Assembly (NCBI GenBank): GCA_023429275.1
Contig: JAEYWB010000198.1
Location: 1 to 6,493 of the forward strand
Source: Planctomycetota bacterium
GTDB lineage: Bacteria; Planctomycetota; Planctomycetia; Planctomycetales; Planctomycetaceae
DNA length: 6,493 nucleotides
Reading direction: 5' to 3'
Positions within the stretch are counted from its first letter, which is position 1, and every line of letters begins with the position of its first letter. Shown here piece after piece: positions 1-6,315 of this stretch. The translations under genes and the position numbers were made by a program. The notes below the pieces were generated by a model that was not told the DNA's origin, did no database searches, and was given only the letters and a program-made list of their open reading frames with translations.

Positions 1-27
1 CCCCGGGCCAGTCCATCGCCCGAAGTC

Positions 28-33
28 GGAGGG
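28..33 (+). promoter_or_regulatory. Shine-Dalgarno of the antiporter gene
   Basis: GGAGGG matches the anti-Shine-Dalgarno well. The 9-nt spacing favours the TTG at 43, but the ATG at 46 (12 nt) is the better start codon. The two choices differ by one residue. Confidence 0.6.
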
Positions 34-42
34 ACGTATTCC

Positions 43-1461
43 TTGATGCTGTCATCCCTTGTCCTGCTTGCAACATCCGCCGCTCATGAAGGGGTCAGCA
101 AGGCCGCTGAAGCGGCGCCGCCGACGCTCGCGAACTACATCGCCACGGCTCTATTCGCTCTGGCCGTCATTCACACCTTCATGGTGAAGCGGTTTGCCGC
201 CCTGGCACATCGGTATCCCGAAGGATCCATTCCCGAAAACCTCCTGCACTTCCTGGCAGAGACGGAGGTCGTCTTCGGGCTCTGGGCGGCGGCGCTCTTT
301 GCGGCCATTGCGGCGATCAACGGCTCGATCGGGAAGGCGGTCGAGTATGTCGAGAGTCTCAATTTCACCGAGCCGAAGTTCGTGCTCGTCATCATGGTCG
401 TCGCGGCGACCCGTCCCGTCGTGCAGCTCGCCGAGAAGACGCTCGTCGGCCTGGCGCGGCTGTTACCGATGAACCAGAGCGTCGCGTTCTACCTGACTGC
501 CCTGTCCGTCGGGCCGCTCCTCGGATCGTTCGTCACGGAGCCGGCGGCCATGACGCTCCTCGCGATCCTTCTGAAGCGACGGTACTTCGACTGCGGAATC
601 TCCAAACGGCTTGCGTACGCAACGATCGGCCTTCTCTTCGTCAACGTGTCGATCGGAGGAACGCTGACCCATTTTGCGGCGCCGCCCGTCCTGATGGTCG
701 CCAGCACCTGGGGCTATGGCACGATGCACATGCTGACGCATTTCGGCTGGAAGGCGGTCGTCAGCTCAGTCGTCTCGACTCTCATCGTCACGGGCCTCTT
801 CCGCAAAGAGCTTTCGACGATCGAGCCCGCCGAGGATCAGGGAATCGCGCTCCCCTCATGGCTCACCGCACTTCACGTCCTCTTTCTCGCTGCGGTCGTC
901 CTGTTCTCACATCATGCGGACGTCTTCTTCGGCGTCTTCATGCTCTTCCTGGGCCTGGTCACGGCGACGAAGGAGTACCAGGACGAGCTCAAGCTTCGGG
1001 AAGGACTGCTCGTCGGCTTTTTCCTTGCGGGGCTTGTGACGCTCGGCAATCTCCAGGAGTACTGGCTCAGACCGCTGATCACGAGCCTTGGCGGATCGGC
1101 TCTCTACTTCGGTGCGACCGCCCTCACCGCGATTACCGACAACGCCGCCCTGACGTACCTCGGCTCGCTCGTCGAGGGGATCACCCCCGAGCTCAAGTAC
1201 GCCCTCCTCGCGGGAGCGGTGACCGGAGGAGGCCTGACCGTGATCGCCAACGCCCCGAACCCCGCCGGCGCAGGGATCCTTCACAACGCCAAGGTGTTTG
1301 AGAACCAGGGAATCAGCCCTGGCGGGCTCTTCCTGGGGGCCCTGATGCCGACGGCCGTGGCGATTGTGTGCTTCTGGTTCCTCGGCCATCCGGAACCTGA
1401 CGACATTGATCCCGCAGCGGCAAGTCCGCCGGTGGCCATTGAGGCCCCCTCGGAGATGTGA
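43..1461 (+). CDS. Putative Na+/H+ antiporter, ion transporter (IT) superfamily
   Basis: This is a polytopic inner-membrane protein of 472 residues that matches my recollection of the putative Na+/H+ antiporter family (Pfam Na_H_antiport_3). Hydrophobic segments lie at about 31-49, 70-92, 111-127, 148-176, 190-220, 237-254, 273-308, 321-337, 347-377 and 427-447. Diagnostic stretches are GSFVTEPAAMT (161-171), GGTLTHFAAPPVLM (205-218), TDNAALTYL (365-373) and VIANAPNPAG (400-409). TEPAAMT and TDNAALT occupy equivalent places in the two halves, as expected for inverted-repeat transporters of this superfamily. The presumed role is exchange of a monovalent cation for protons; the true substrate is not shown by sequence. 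The tail after 448 is acidic and Pro/Ala-rich, probably a soluble extension. The frame opens with TTG (43) followed directly by ATG (46); GGAGGG at 28-33 is 9 nt from TTG and 12 nt from ATG, so either could be used. Its promoter lies left of the window or in the first bases. It converges on the peptidase gene. Confidence 0.92.
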   Translation: MMLSSLVLLATSAAHEGVSKAAEAAPPTLANYIATALFALAVIHTFMVKRFAALAHRYPEGSIPENLLHFLAETEVVFGLWAAALFAAIAAINGSIGKAVEYVESLNFTEPKFVLVIMVVAATRPVVQLAEKTLVGLARLLPMNQSVAFYLTALSVGPLLGSFVTEPAAMTLLAILLKRRYFDCGISKRLAYATIGLLFVNVSIGGTLTHFAAPPVLMVASTWGYGTMHMLTHFGWKAVVSSVVSTLIVTGLFRKELSTIEPAEDQGIALPSWLTALHVLFLAAVVLFSHHADVFFGVFMLFLGLVTATKEYQDELKLREGLLVGFFLAGLVTLGNLQEYWLRPLITSLGGSALYFGATALTAITDNAALTYLGSLVEGITPELKYALLAGAVTGGGLTVIANAPNPAGAGILHNAKVFENQGISPGGLFLGALMPTAVAIVCFWFLGHPEPDDIDPAAASPPVAIEAPSEM

Positions 1462-1510
1462 GCGGCGGTTTGCTCGAGAAGGAACGATCGGTTCAGGACA
1501 CCAAACGAAA

Positions 1511-1548
1511 AACCCCGCCGGCACTCGGCTGTCGGCGGGGCTTCTTCT
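1511..1548. terminator. Bidirectional intrinsic terminator between convergent genes
   Basis: CCCCGCCG (1513-1520) pairs perfectly with CGGCGGGG (1533-1540). A G-T wobble, a C-G and an A-T pair extend the stem inward to a 6-nt loop (1524-1529). The plus-strand side is followed by CTTCTTCT, a moderate U-tract for the antiporter transcript, about 50 nt after its stop. Read on the minus strand, the stem is followed by TTTTTCGTTT (from the A-run at 1508-1512), a much better U-tract for the peptidase transcript, whose stop is about 32 nt upstream. One hairpin can therefore serve both genes, and it should be more efficient on the minus strand. Confidence 0.85.
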
Positions 1549-1572
1549 GACTCGCGGGGCACTGTCGGGAGA

Positions 1573-2256
1573 TTACTCGTCCCGCGAGCCTCCGGTGAAC
1601 CGCATGATGTAGTACAGGAGGGTCAGGACGGCCTGAATCGTTCCGGCGACGTATGTCCAGGCCGCGGCGTTGAGGGTCCGCCGGACGGCGATCGCTCCAT
1701 CCTGGTCGACGATGCCGTAGTTCCCCAGCAGGTCCTTCGCGCGGCGGCTCGCGTCGAACTCGCACGGCAGGTTGATGATCTGGAAAAGGACGACCATCGC
1801 GAAGCTCAGGATCCCCAGCCAGATCAGCGCTTGGGCGTGCATCAGCGCGCCGACGATCAGCAGAAGAATCGAGATGTTGCTCCCGAAATTCGCCGCTGGA
1901 ACGGCCAGGTTCCGGAAGACCAGCGGTGCGTAATGGGTCGCGTGCTGAATCGCGTGCCCGGCTTCGTGCGCGGCAACCCCCACGGCGGCGGCGTTCCGCG
2001 CGTGGTAGACCGGCTCACTCAGCCGGATAACGCGGCTGCCCGGATCGTAATGGTCCGAGAGCGCCCCGGGGGTCGACTCGATGCCGACGTCGTGCAGTCC
2101 CGCCTCATCGAGGATATGGCGCGCGGCCGCCGCCCCTGACAGACTGGCGGGAACCTGTTCGGCGTCGGCGAACGTCGATTTGACGCGGTACTGCGCCCAC
2201 ATCCCCAACAAAACCGCCGGGCCGATGAAGAGGAAGTAAACAGGGTCAAAGAACAT
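1573..2256 (-). CDS. Membrane zinc metallopeptidase, YugP family (Zn_peptidase_2)
   Basis: The 227-residue product is a membrane-embedded, presumably zinc-dependent peptidase of the YugP/DUF2268-unrelated Zn_peptidase_2 family, about the usual length for that family. The zinc motif is HEAGH at 97-101, inside AAHEAGHAIQHA (95-106); H97 and H101 would bind zinc and E98 would be the general base. The conserved family block LPCEFDASRRA (163-173) follows, with E166 a likely third ligand by analogy. LSDHYDP (66-72) is another conserved family block. Hydrophobic segments are at about 5-23, 126-141, 143-163 and 196-218. The ATG start at 2256 is preceded on the minus strand by AGGAAAGAG (2265-2273), a purine-rich ribosome site 8 nt away. 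It is likely transcribed alone from the 341-bp gap upstream and stops at the shared terminator. The physiological substrate of the family is not established. All key residues appear intact. Confidence 0.95.
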   Translation of the reverse strand: MFFDPVYFLFIGPAVLLGMWAQYRVKSTFADAEQVPASLSGAAAARHILDEAGLHDVGIESTPGALSDHYDPGSRVIRLSEPVYHARNAAAVGVAAHEAGHAIQHATHYAPLVFRNLAVPAANFGSNISILLLIVGALMHAQALIWLGILSFAMVVLFQIINLPCEFDASRRAKDLLGNYGIVDQDGAIAVRRTLNAAAWTYVAGTIQAVLTLLYYIMRFTGGSRDE

Positions 2257-2597
2257 TGTGCTGGCTCTTTCCTTCGATCGGACTGGCCGGGTTGATCGCC
2301 CGGACTGCCTGTATCAGTACATCGCACAGAGATGAGGTCCGTCTCAACTCCGGCACAGAATAGTACGCAGGTTGTCGTCGATCGGATGACCAAAACGACA
2401 TCCGATTTCGGAAGTGCGCATTTGCCGTGCCGACAACGGTTTACCGCAAATCGACACGATGGAGAAAAGGACTTGAGCCGCGTTGTCCCGTGGAACGGCA
2501 GTTCAGGGCATTCCGATTGCCGTGTCGAGGCGCCGTCCGGCAACGATTCGAACGTCCTGAAGGGCCGTTCTGTGGATCGGTGGAGGCCTTCCGCCGA
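2257..2597. other. Non-coding gap between prenyltransferase and peptidase genes
   Basis: This 341-bp stretch lies downstream of the prenyltransferase and upstream of the peptidase, both on the minus strand, so it should hold the peptidase promoter and leader. I see no convincing gene: the open frames across it are composed of codons unlike the neighbours (weaker third-position GC bias) and have no recognisable product. Base composition is visibly less GC-rich around 2331-2460. A minus-strand TACTAT at about 2368-2373 resembles a -10 element, but no good -35 sits 16-18 bp upstream, so the promoter is not assigned. Short palindromes occur at 2287-2303, 2381-2406, 2401-2412 and 2420-2451. Confidence 0.6.
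2381..2406. repeat. 8-bp perfect inverted repeat in peptidase upstream region
   Basis: ATCGGATG (2381-2388) and CATCCGAT (2399-2406) are perfect reverse complements separated by 10 nt. The repeat lies about 125 bp upstream of the peptidase start. No U-tract follows on either strand, so it is not a typical intrinsic terminator. A second short palindrome, TCCGA-TT-TCGGA (2401-2412), overlaps its right arm, and the two could form alternative structures or an operator. Function is unknown. Confidence 0.45.
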
Positions 2598-2599
2598 TC
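2575..2599 (-). other. Hairpin overlapping the prenyltransferase stop codon
   Basis: GATCGGTGGA (2575-2584) faces TCCGCCGATC (2590-2599) across a 5-nt loop. In the plus-strand RNA all ten positions can pair with one G-U; in the minus-strand RNA, the sense of the gene, nine pair with one C-A mismatch. The stem includes bases of the TGA stop. No T-run follows on the minus strand, so this is at best a weak 3'-end or mRNA-stabilising structure. Confidence 0.3.
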
Positions 2600-3554
2600 A
2601 GGTCATGGTCAGCCAGCGACCGAGCAGGAGGGCTGGAGCGATCATGGCGAGGCACGCCAGCGAGTAGGGCTTTCCCGCCTCTCCCCGGTAGTAGTAGATC
2701 AGGAGAGCGTCGAGGACCAGGAGCGTCAGGAGCATCGTCTTGACGGCGAGCTGGACGGTCGCCGGGCTCGGATCGCTGAGGGCGCGGACGATTCGGCGGT
2801 CGACGGTGATCGAAATCACGATCAGGGCGAGGACGAGGTTCCACGCCCCGCCGGGATCGATCGTTGAAAACTCCCAGCCGAGGCGGACGGGGACGCCCAT
2901 CATCCAGGCGGCGAGCCCGATCAGCCCAATGTTCATGACGAGGCCTCCGCCGATGAGGTCGAGGCGTCGGCTCTGTCCAGAATCGGACCGGGCGAACCAG
3001 GTGACTCCGGCGATGTAGATCCCCATCGACGCGGCGACCCACACGTGTGGCATCGAGAACAGATGCTGGAGGTCATCGACTCCGCCACTCGCCCCCAGCA
3101 GGACGTTGAAGAACCGGCAGCTCCCCATGACGAGCGGCCCGACCGGCGTCCGCTTCAGCACGCCATCGTAGAGAAAGATGCAGACCGTCAGGAGGAGGGC
3201 CGTCGCGAGGGAGATGGTTCCGGCGACCGCGCTCGAGGCGAGTCCGAGGATCGTCAGCAGCGATGCGAAGATCACCGCGTTACGAACCGGAACGCGTCCC
3301 GACGGAATCGGCCGGTTGGGCCGCTCGCGGGCATCTTCCGCGCGGTCGAAGATGTCGTTCCAGGCCATTCCCGAGAGGTAAAGACCCGCTGACGCCAGGA
3401 GGAGCGGAATGGACTTGTTCCAGGGCTCGAGCGACGGCCAGAGGAGCAGGAACCCGAGAATGATATCTCCGAGCGCCGTGAAGACTGCGGAGAACCGGCA
3501 GAGCTGGAGGTAGGAACGCATGGGATCGGCTTTCATCAGGGAAGGCCGCATCAC
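2598..3554 (-). CDS. UbiA-family prenyltransferase, EboC-like
   Basis: This is a polytopic membrane protein of up to 318 residues in the UbiA prenyltransferase superfamily, which moves prenyl groups onto aromatic or other small acceptors. The first Asp-rich motif is NDIFDRAEDARERPNRPIPSG at 66-86, with D67, D70 and D74 expected to bind Mg-diphosphate. The second conserved region starts with YDGVLKR (129-135) and continues through MGSCRFFNVLLGAS (143-156), a signature I associate with the EboC-like branch; GVTWFARSDS (183-192) fits the same branch. Hydrophobic segments are at about 20-40, 48-66, 91-130, 171-187, 200-219, 237-254, 268-288 and 297-313. The start is uncertain: GTG (3554), ATG (3551), ATG (3536) and ATG (3521) are all in frame, none with a strong ribosome site. 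The ATG at 3521, giving MRSYLQLCRF, looks most like where relatives begin. No other ebo genes or quinone-biosynthesis genes are nearby, so the acceptor is unknown. It lies 113 bp downstream of the ThuA gene and may be partly co-transcribed with it. Confidence 0.93.
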   Translation of the reverse strand: MMRPSLMKADPMRSYLQLCRFSAVFTALGDIILGFLLLWPSLEPWNKSIPLLLASAGLYLSGMAWNDIFDRAEDARERPNRPIPSGRVPVRNAVIFASLLTILGLASSAVAGTISLATALLLTVCIFLYDGVLKRTPVGPLVMGSCRFFNVLLGASGGVDDLQHLFSMPHVWVAASMGIYIAGVTWFARSDSGQSRRLDLIGGGLVMNIGLIGLAAWMMGVPVRLGWEFSTIDPGGAWNLVLALIVISITVDRRIVRALSDPSPATVQLAVKTMLLTLLVLDALLIYYYRGEAGKPYSLACLAMIAPALLLGRWLTMT

Positions 3555-3561
3555 AACAGAA

Positions 3562-3583
3562 GGGCATCAAAGCGGCAATGCCC
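3562..3583 (-). other. Hairpin just upstream of the prenyltransferase start
   Basis: GGGCAT (3562-3567) and ATGCCC (3578-3583) form a 6-bp stem with a 10-nt loop. On the minus strand it is followed by TTCTGTT and then the GTG/ATG start codons. It could be a weak terminator-attenuator after the ThuA gene or a leader hairpin. If it forms, it would hinder initiation at 3554/3551, which slightly supports a more internal start. Confidence 0.3.
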
Positions 3584-3648
3584 GCGGAAGGGATGCCTTC
3601 GATTCACGAGGACATCGGGGGCCGAAGACAGGAGAACCCTCATCGTAC

Positions 3649-3667
3649 CGCGGCATGGAGTGCCGCG
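3649..3667 (-). terminator. Candidate 3' hairpin of the ThuA gene
   Basis: A 7-bp perfect stem, CGCGGCA (3649-3655) with TGCCGCG (3661-3667) and a 5-nt loop, begins at the base after the TAA stop of the ThuA gene. It is GC-rich and compact like a terminator stem, but only GTACGATGAG follows on the minus strand, with no U-run. It may therefore stabilise the transcript rather than end it, leaving read-through to the prenyltransferase possible. Confidence 0.4.
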
Positions 3668-4543
3668 TTACTTTTGGGGAGCGGGAAGGTCGAGCGACGC
3701 CGGGTCGAGTGCGACCGGCGCACCGCCCGCCGGCACCTCGGCCCTGGCCGCCCAGAGGATTCCGTTGGTCAGGAACCGGCGGTAACCCTCCTCGGCGAGG
3801 CTCTTGTGAAGGTGGGTTCCCGTGAAAGCGAATGTTCGTCCTCCCTTGGGACGCTCGTACGTCCAGGCGACGACATCTTCGTTCCCTTCCTGCAGCTTGA
3901 CCGGCTTTGCCGGTGAGACTGTCCGAAGCAGCGGCGTCACTCCTTCGAGCTTCGGAACGAACCGCAACTTGAACAGGTAACCGTCGTCGATCGAGAATGG
4001 CGTCACACCGCGGGTGATCGGGTGTTCGGGGAAGGTGTCGTACCTGTGAACCCAGTGACCCCGTTGGGAAGACCCCTTCTCCCAGACGGCGCCGAACCAT
4101 CCTCGGCCCGCGTCGTGCAGTTCCGCCGGAACGTCAACCCCCTGATGAAGGGGGACTACGCCGGCTCCCTTGTCGACCAGCTCCTGGAACTGCTGCCGCC
4201 GCCGGGCGTTCAGGAGCGGATGCTTGGCGGCACCGTCGAAGAGCAGAACGACGGCATCCGCCCCTTGCAGGGTCTCCTGCTTCTCAGGCCAGTCGAGCGC
4301 CAGTGTCGCCGTCACGCCCTTTGTCTGTCTGACAAGGTCCATCAGGACGGAGCAGCCCTCCCGATACTCGTGCTCGCCGAGCTTGAAGAAGTTGCTTCCG
4401 GCGATGAAGACGATCCGCTTGTCCCATTTCCCGTCGGGAATGGTCTCAACCGGCTGCCGCCCGCGCTCCCCTTCGGCGTGGGCCCAGGCCGGGAAGAGAA
4501 GGGAGACGAGGGAGACAACAGCAAACGTCCAGCGAGCGCGCAT
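3668..4543 (-). CDS. Secreted ThuA-like domain protein
   Basis: The 291-residue product has a clear signal peptide (about 1-23: basic start, hydrophobic core, AHA before the cleavage point) and one ThuA-like domain (trehalose-utilisation family, glutamine-amidotransferase-like fold) spanning about 43-268. Supporting features are the opening strand KRIVFIAGSNFFKLGEHEY (42-60), the AVVLLFDG strand (97-104), GAGVVPLHQGVD (126-137) at the position of the nucleophile elbow, and a C-terminal GGRTFAFTGTHLHKS...FLTNGILWAAR block (235-267). The elbow carries H133 rather than the cysteine of true amidotransferases, as is typical of ThuA proteins, so amidotransferase activity is not expected. The family is linked to sugar metabolism, including 3-keto-glycoside handling, but the substrate of this protein cannot be told. 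A Pro/Ala-rich tail follows after 268. The ATG at 4543 is fixed by GGAGGT (4549-4554) 5 nt upstream. It is divergent from the 535-residue protein gene. Confidence 0.9.
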   Translation of the reverse strand: MRARWTFAVVSLVSLLFPAWAHAEGERGRQPVETIPDGKWDKRIVFIAGSNFFKLGEHEYREGCSVLMDLVRQTKGVTATLALDWPEKQETLQGADAVVLLFDGAAKHPLLNARRRQQFQELVDKGAGVVPLHQGVDVPAELHDAGRGWFGAVWEKGSSQRGHWVHRYDTFPEHPITRGVTPFSIDDGYLFKLRFVPKLEGVTPLLRTVSPAKPVKLQEGNEDVVAWTYERPKGGRTFAFTGTHLHKSLAEEGYRRFLTNGILWAARAEVPAGGAPVALDPASLDLPAPQK

Positions 4544-4548
4544 CGGAC

Positions 4549-4554
4549 ACCTCC
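4549..4554 (-). promoter_or_regulatory. Shine-Dalgarno of the ThuA gene
   Basis: On the minus strand this reads GGAGGT, 5 nt before the ATG at 4543. It is the strongest ribosome site in the window and settles the start of the ThuA gene. Confidence 0.8.
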
Positions 4555-4682
4555 GCTACGCAGAGTACCGCCCTCGCGCACCCCGTCCAGCGACACGGTC
4601 AACGGCCCAGTCGACGGCCGTCCTGCCGCCGCATTCCTTTCTCCGTCTCGCCTCCTCACAATGAATCCCGCGCCCGACATCC

Positions 4683-4687
4683 AGGAG
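4683..4687 (+). promoter_or_regulatory. Shine-Dalgarno deciding the start of the exported protein
   Basis: AGGAG lies 9 nt before the ATG at 4697. The alternative in-frame ATG at 4661 has only pyrimidines upstream, and starting there would bury the signal peptide behind 12 extra residues, so 4697 is preferred. Confidence 0.7.
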
Positions 4688-4696
4688 TTGGCTCCC

Positions 4697-6304
4697 ATGC
4701 CCCGTTCGACCTTCCGCGTCCGCCACCCGCTCACTGCGGCTGTTCTCGCCGCTCCCCTGTTGTTCGGCCTCGGCGTCGGAGGAGTGGGAGGATTCGCGAC
4801 CCGGCTGGCGGTCGCGGCCGAAGACGAAAAGCCGGTCGACAGGGCTCTGCCGCAGGGGCTGGTCCTCAAGGCCCAGGAGATCCCCAAGGCTGCGGAGGGG
4901 ACGCTTCGCACCCTCAACGAGCAGCTCTCGAAGGACCTCAGGCCGCAGGACAACGCCGGCGTCTTCCTCGTTCAGGCCCTTGGAGAGAGCGCCCTGGCGC
5001 CCGACCTCGTCTCCGACACGTTCGCCATGATGGGGATCGTCAAGCTCTCCAAGACCGCTCCCCGGTTCATCTCGGCCGACGAATACATTGCGAATCTCGG
5101 AACGGTTCCCGAGGAGCAGCAGCGCGTGGAGTCGCTCCGCCTTCAGCAGAAGCTGCTCCCCGCCTCCGAGATGCTCTGGGGGGGCGCCGGCGGAACCGAG
5201 GAGATTCCCGACCTGGCGGCGTACCTCGAGGCCAACCGGGGGGCCCTCGATGCGATCGTTGCGGCGGCCGACAAGCCGCGGTACTACGTTCCACTCATCA
5301 CGGCCGATGACCCGCCGCGGCTCCTCTCGGCATCGCTGGCGATTGAGCGCCGGCTCTCCTTCATCTCCCGCATGCTGACGGTGAGGGCTCTGCAGCGAGC
5401 GGCCGGGGGAGACTTCGCCTCGGCCCTGAAGGACTTGACGGCGTGTCACAAGCTGGCCTTCCTGCTGGCCACGGGCTCTCCCCTCGATGTCTCCGTCGCC
5501 AAGGCGCATGTTGTCGACGCCATCGCCTGTCGCGGGGAAGTCGCGCTGATTGAATCAGGAAAGCTGACCGCCGATGCCGCCAAGGCCTTCCAGGAGACTC
5601 TCGCCGCCCTTCCCCCCCTGCCGACCTGCGACCAGGCTGCCCAGATCGGCGAGCGGGCGATCATTCGGCAGGAGATCGAGTTCGTGAAGTCCGACCAGCA
5701 GTCGGTCCGCAGCTTCTTCGAGCCGCTCAAGGACGAAGAGTTCAAGAAGCTGGAAGGGAAACGCCTGGGGGCGATCGACTGGGACGCAGCCTACGCCCGG
5801 GCGGACGAACTTCAGGATCAGTTGGTCAAGGCCCTCGCGACCCGAGACCGTGCGAAGCAGAACGAGCTGTTCCAGGAGCTCGACAACTCGTTCGCCGACT
5901 GGGAAGCCTCCGCTGACGAGGTGACGAAGCGGATGGCGGAGACGCTCGACAAGGATCCGAAAGCCGCCAGCCGCTCGATCGGCGAGTCGATGGCGATGTC
6001 GCTCCGCCCTCTCTACCGCCAGCGCCGGGCCACCGACGATCGGGCCCGTGTCCGCCGTGACATGGTGATCCTGGGGCTGGCCCTGACGCGGGCGAAGCTT
6101 GCTGACGGCAAGTACCCGGCGGCTCTCGACGTCCTCGTCCGCAGGAAGCTCGTGGACGAGGTCCCGCTCGACTCGCACACGGACGCCCCGTACGTCTACC
6201 GCCCGTCCAACGGAACGGGTGTCTTCCTGATCAGCTGGGGAACCAACACTCAGGACGACGCGGGCAAAGACTACAACGACGATCAGATCCTGGAGCTGCC
6301 GTGA
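4697..6304 (+). CDS. Exported protein of unknown function with pseudopilin-like (GspG-type) C-terminus
   Basis: The product has 535 residues. A signal peptide or N-terminal anchor covers about 1-41: basic RVRH (7-10), a Gly/Ala/Leu-rich core, then AVAA before a charged EDEK. The mature part is mostly predicted helix. About 225-330 (GGDFASALKDLTACHKLAFLL onwards, ending near LPPLPTCDQ) has the spacing of helical segments I recall from a widespread group of uncharacterised planctomycete proteins. The C-terminus, about 455-535, resembles the globular part of type II secretion pseudopilins: a helix, then DGKYPAALDVLV (470-481), VPLD (489-492), PYVYRP (498-503), FLISWGTN (510-517) and an Asp-rich end (DDAGKDYNDD, 520-529), which recalls the calcium site of GspG. 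It lacks the N-terminal prepilin peptide, so it is not itself a pseudopilin. Cysteines are at 250, 278 and 311. The frame stays open upstream to 4022 only as a shadow of the ThuA gene. No partner gene is visible; function is unknown. Confidence 0.88.
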   Translation: MPRSTFRVRHPLTAAVLAAPLLFGLGVGGVGGFATRLAVAAEDEKPVDRALPQGLVLKAQEIPKAAEGTLRTLNEQLSKDLRPQDNAGVFLVQALGESALAPDLVSDTFAMMGIVKLSKTAPRFISADEYIANLGTVPEEQQRVESLRLQQKLLPASEMLWGGAGGTEEIPDLAAYLEANRGALDAIVAAADKPRYYVPLITADDPPRLLSASLAIERRLSFISRMLTVRALQRAAGGDFASALKDLTACHKLAFLLATGSPLDVSVAKAHVVDAIACRGEVALIESGKLTADAAKAFQETLAALPPLPTCDQAAQIGERAIIRQEIEFVKSDQQSVRSFFEPLKDEEFKKLEGKRLGAIDWDAAYARADELQDQLVKALATRDRAKQNELFQELDNSFADWEASADEVTKRMAETLDKDPKAASRSIGESMAMSLRPLYRQRRATDDRARVRRDMVILGLALTRAKLADGKYPAALDVLVRRKLVDEVPLDSHTDAPYVYRPSNGTGVFLISWGTNTQDDAGKDYNDDQILELP

Positions 6305-6315
6305 GAGAAGGACTC

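Larger units (their letters stand above)
4544..4696. promoter_or_regulatory. Divergent intergenic region between the ThuA gene and the exported-protein gene
   Basis: This 153-bp gap must contain promoters or leaders for the two divergent genes. No canonical sigma-70 pair stands out. On the minus strand, TGGACG and TACTCT with 16 bp between them are a weak candidate for the ThuA gene. A pyrimidine-rich stretch (4633-4658) precedes an in-frame ATG at 4661 on the plus strand and argues against ribosome binding there. Confidence 0.45.

Noticed and set aside
1..27. Short palindrome CGGGC (4-8) with GCCCG (18-22) before the antiporter
   Set aside because: A 5-bp GC stem is expected by chance in this composition, no T-run follows, and the region upstream is outside the window.
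907..1524. 205-codon minus-strand open frame antisense to the antiporter
   Set aside because: The antiporter has clear family motifs. This frame runs through the terminator hairpin and gives an Arg/Glu-rich product.
2538..2560. tRNA T-arm-like sequence (minus strand TTCGAAT loop) in the gap
   Set aside because: The stem pairs at only four of five positions and no matching acceptor, D-arm or anticodon arm is found upstream on the minus strand, so it is not a tRNA gene.
2332..2867. Plus-strand open frames across the 2257-2597 gap (111 and 146 codons)
   Set aside because: They run into the prenyltransferase gene antisense, have no ribosome site, lack the strong third-position GC bias of the real genes, and encode nothing recognisable.
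4022..4660. Upstream in-frame extension of the exported-protein gene, antisense across the ThuA gene
   Set aside because: It overlaps the well-supported ThuA gene on the other strand, lacks a plausible product, and a signal peptide with an AGGAG site marks the true start at 4697.
4556..5509. 317-codon minus-strand open frame inside the exported-protein gene
   Set aside because: It is antisense to a gene with a convincing signal peptide and family-like C-terminus. Its product is Arg/Gly/Glu-rich without domains, as expected from GC-rich antisense reading.
5555..6178. 207-codon minus-strand open frame
   Set aside because: It is a shadow of the same plus-strand gene, with low-complexity charged composition and no recognisable motif.
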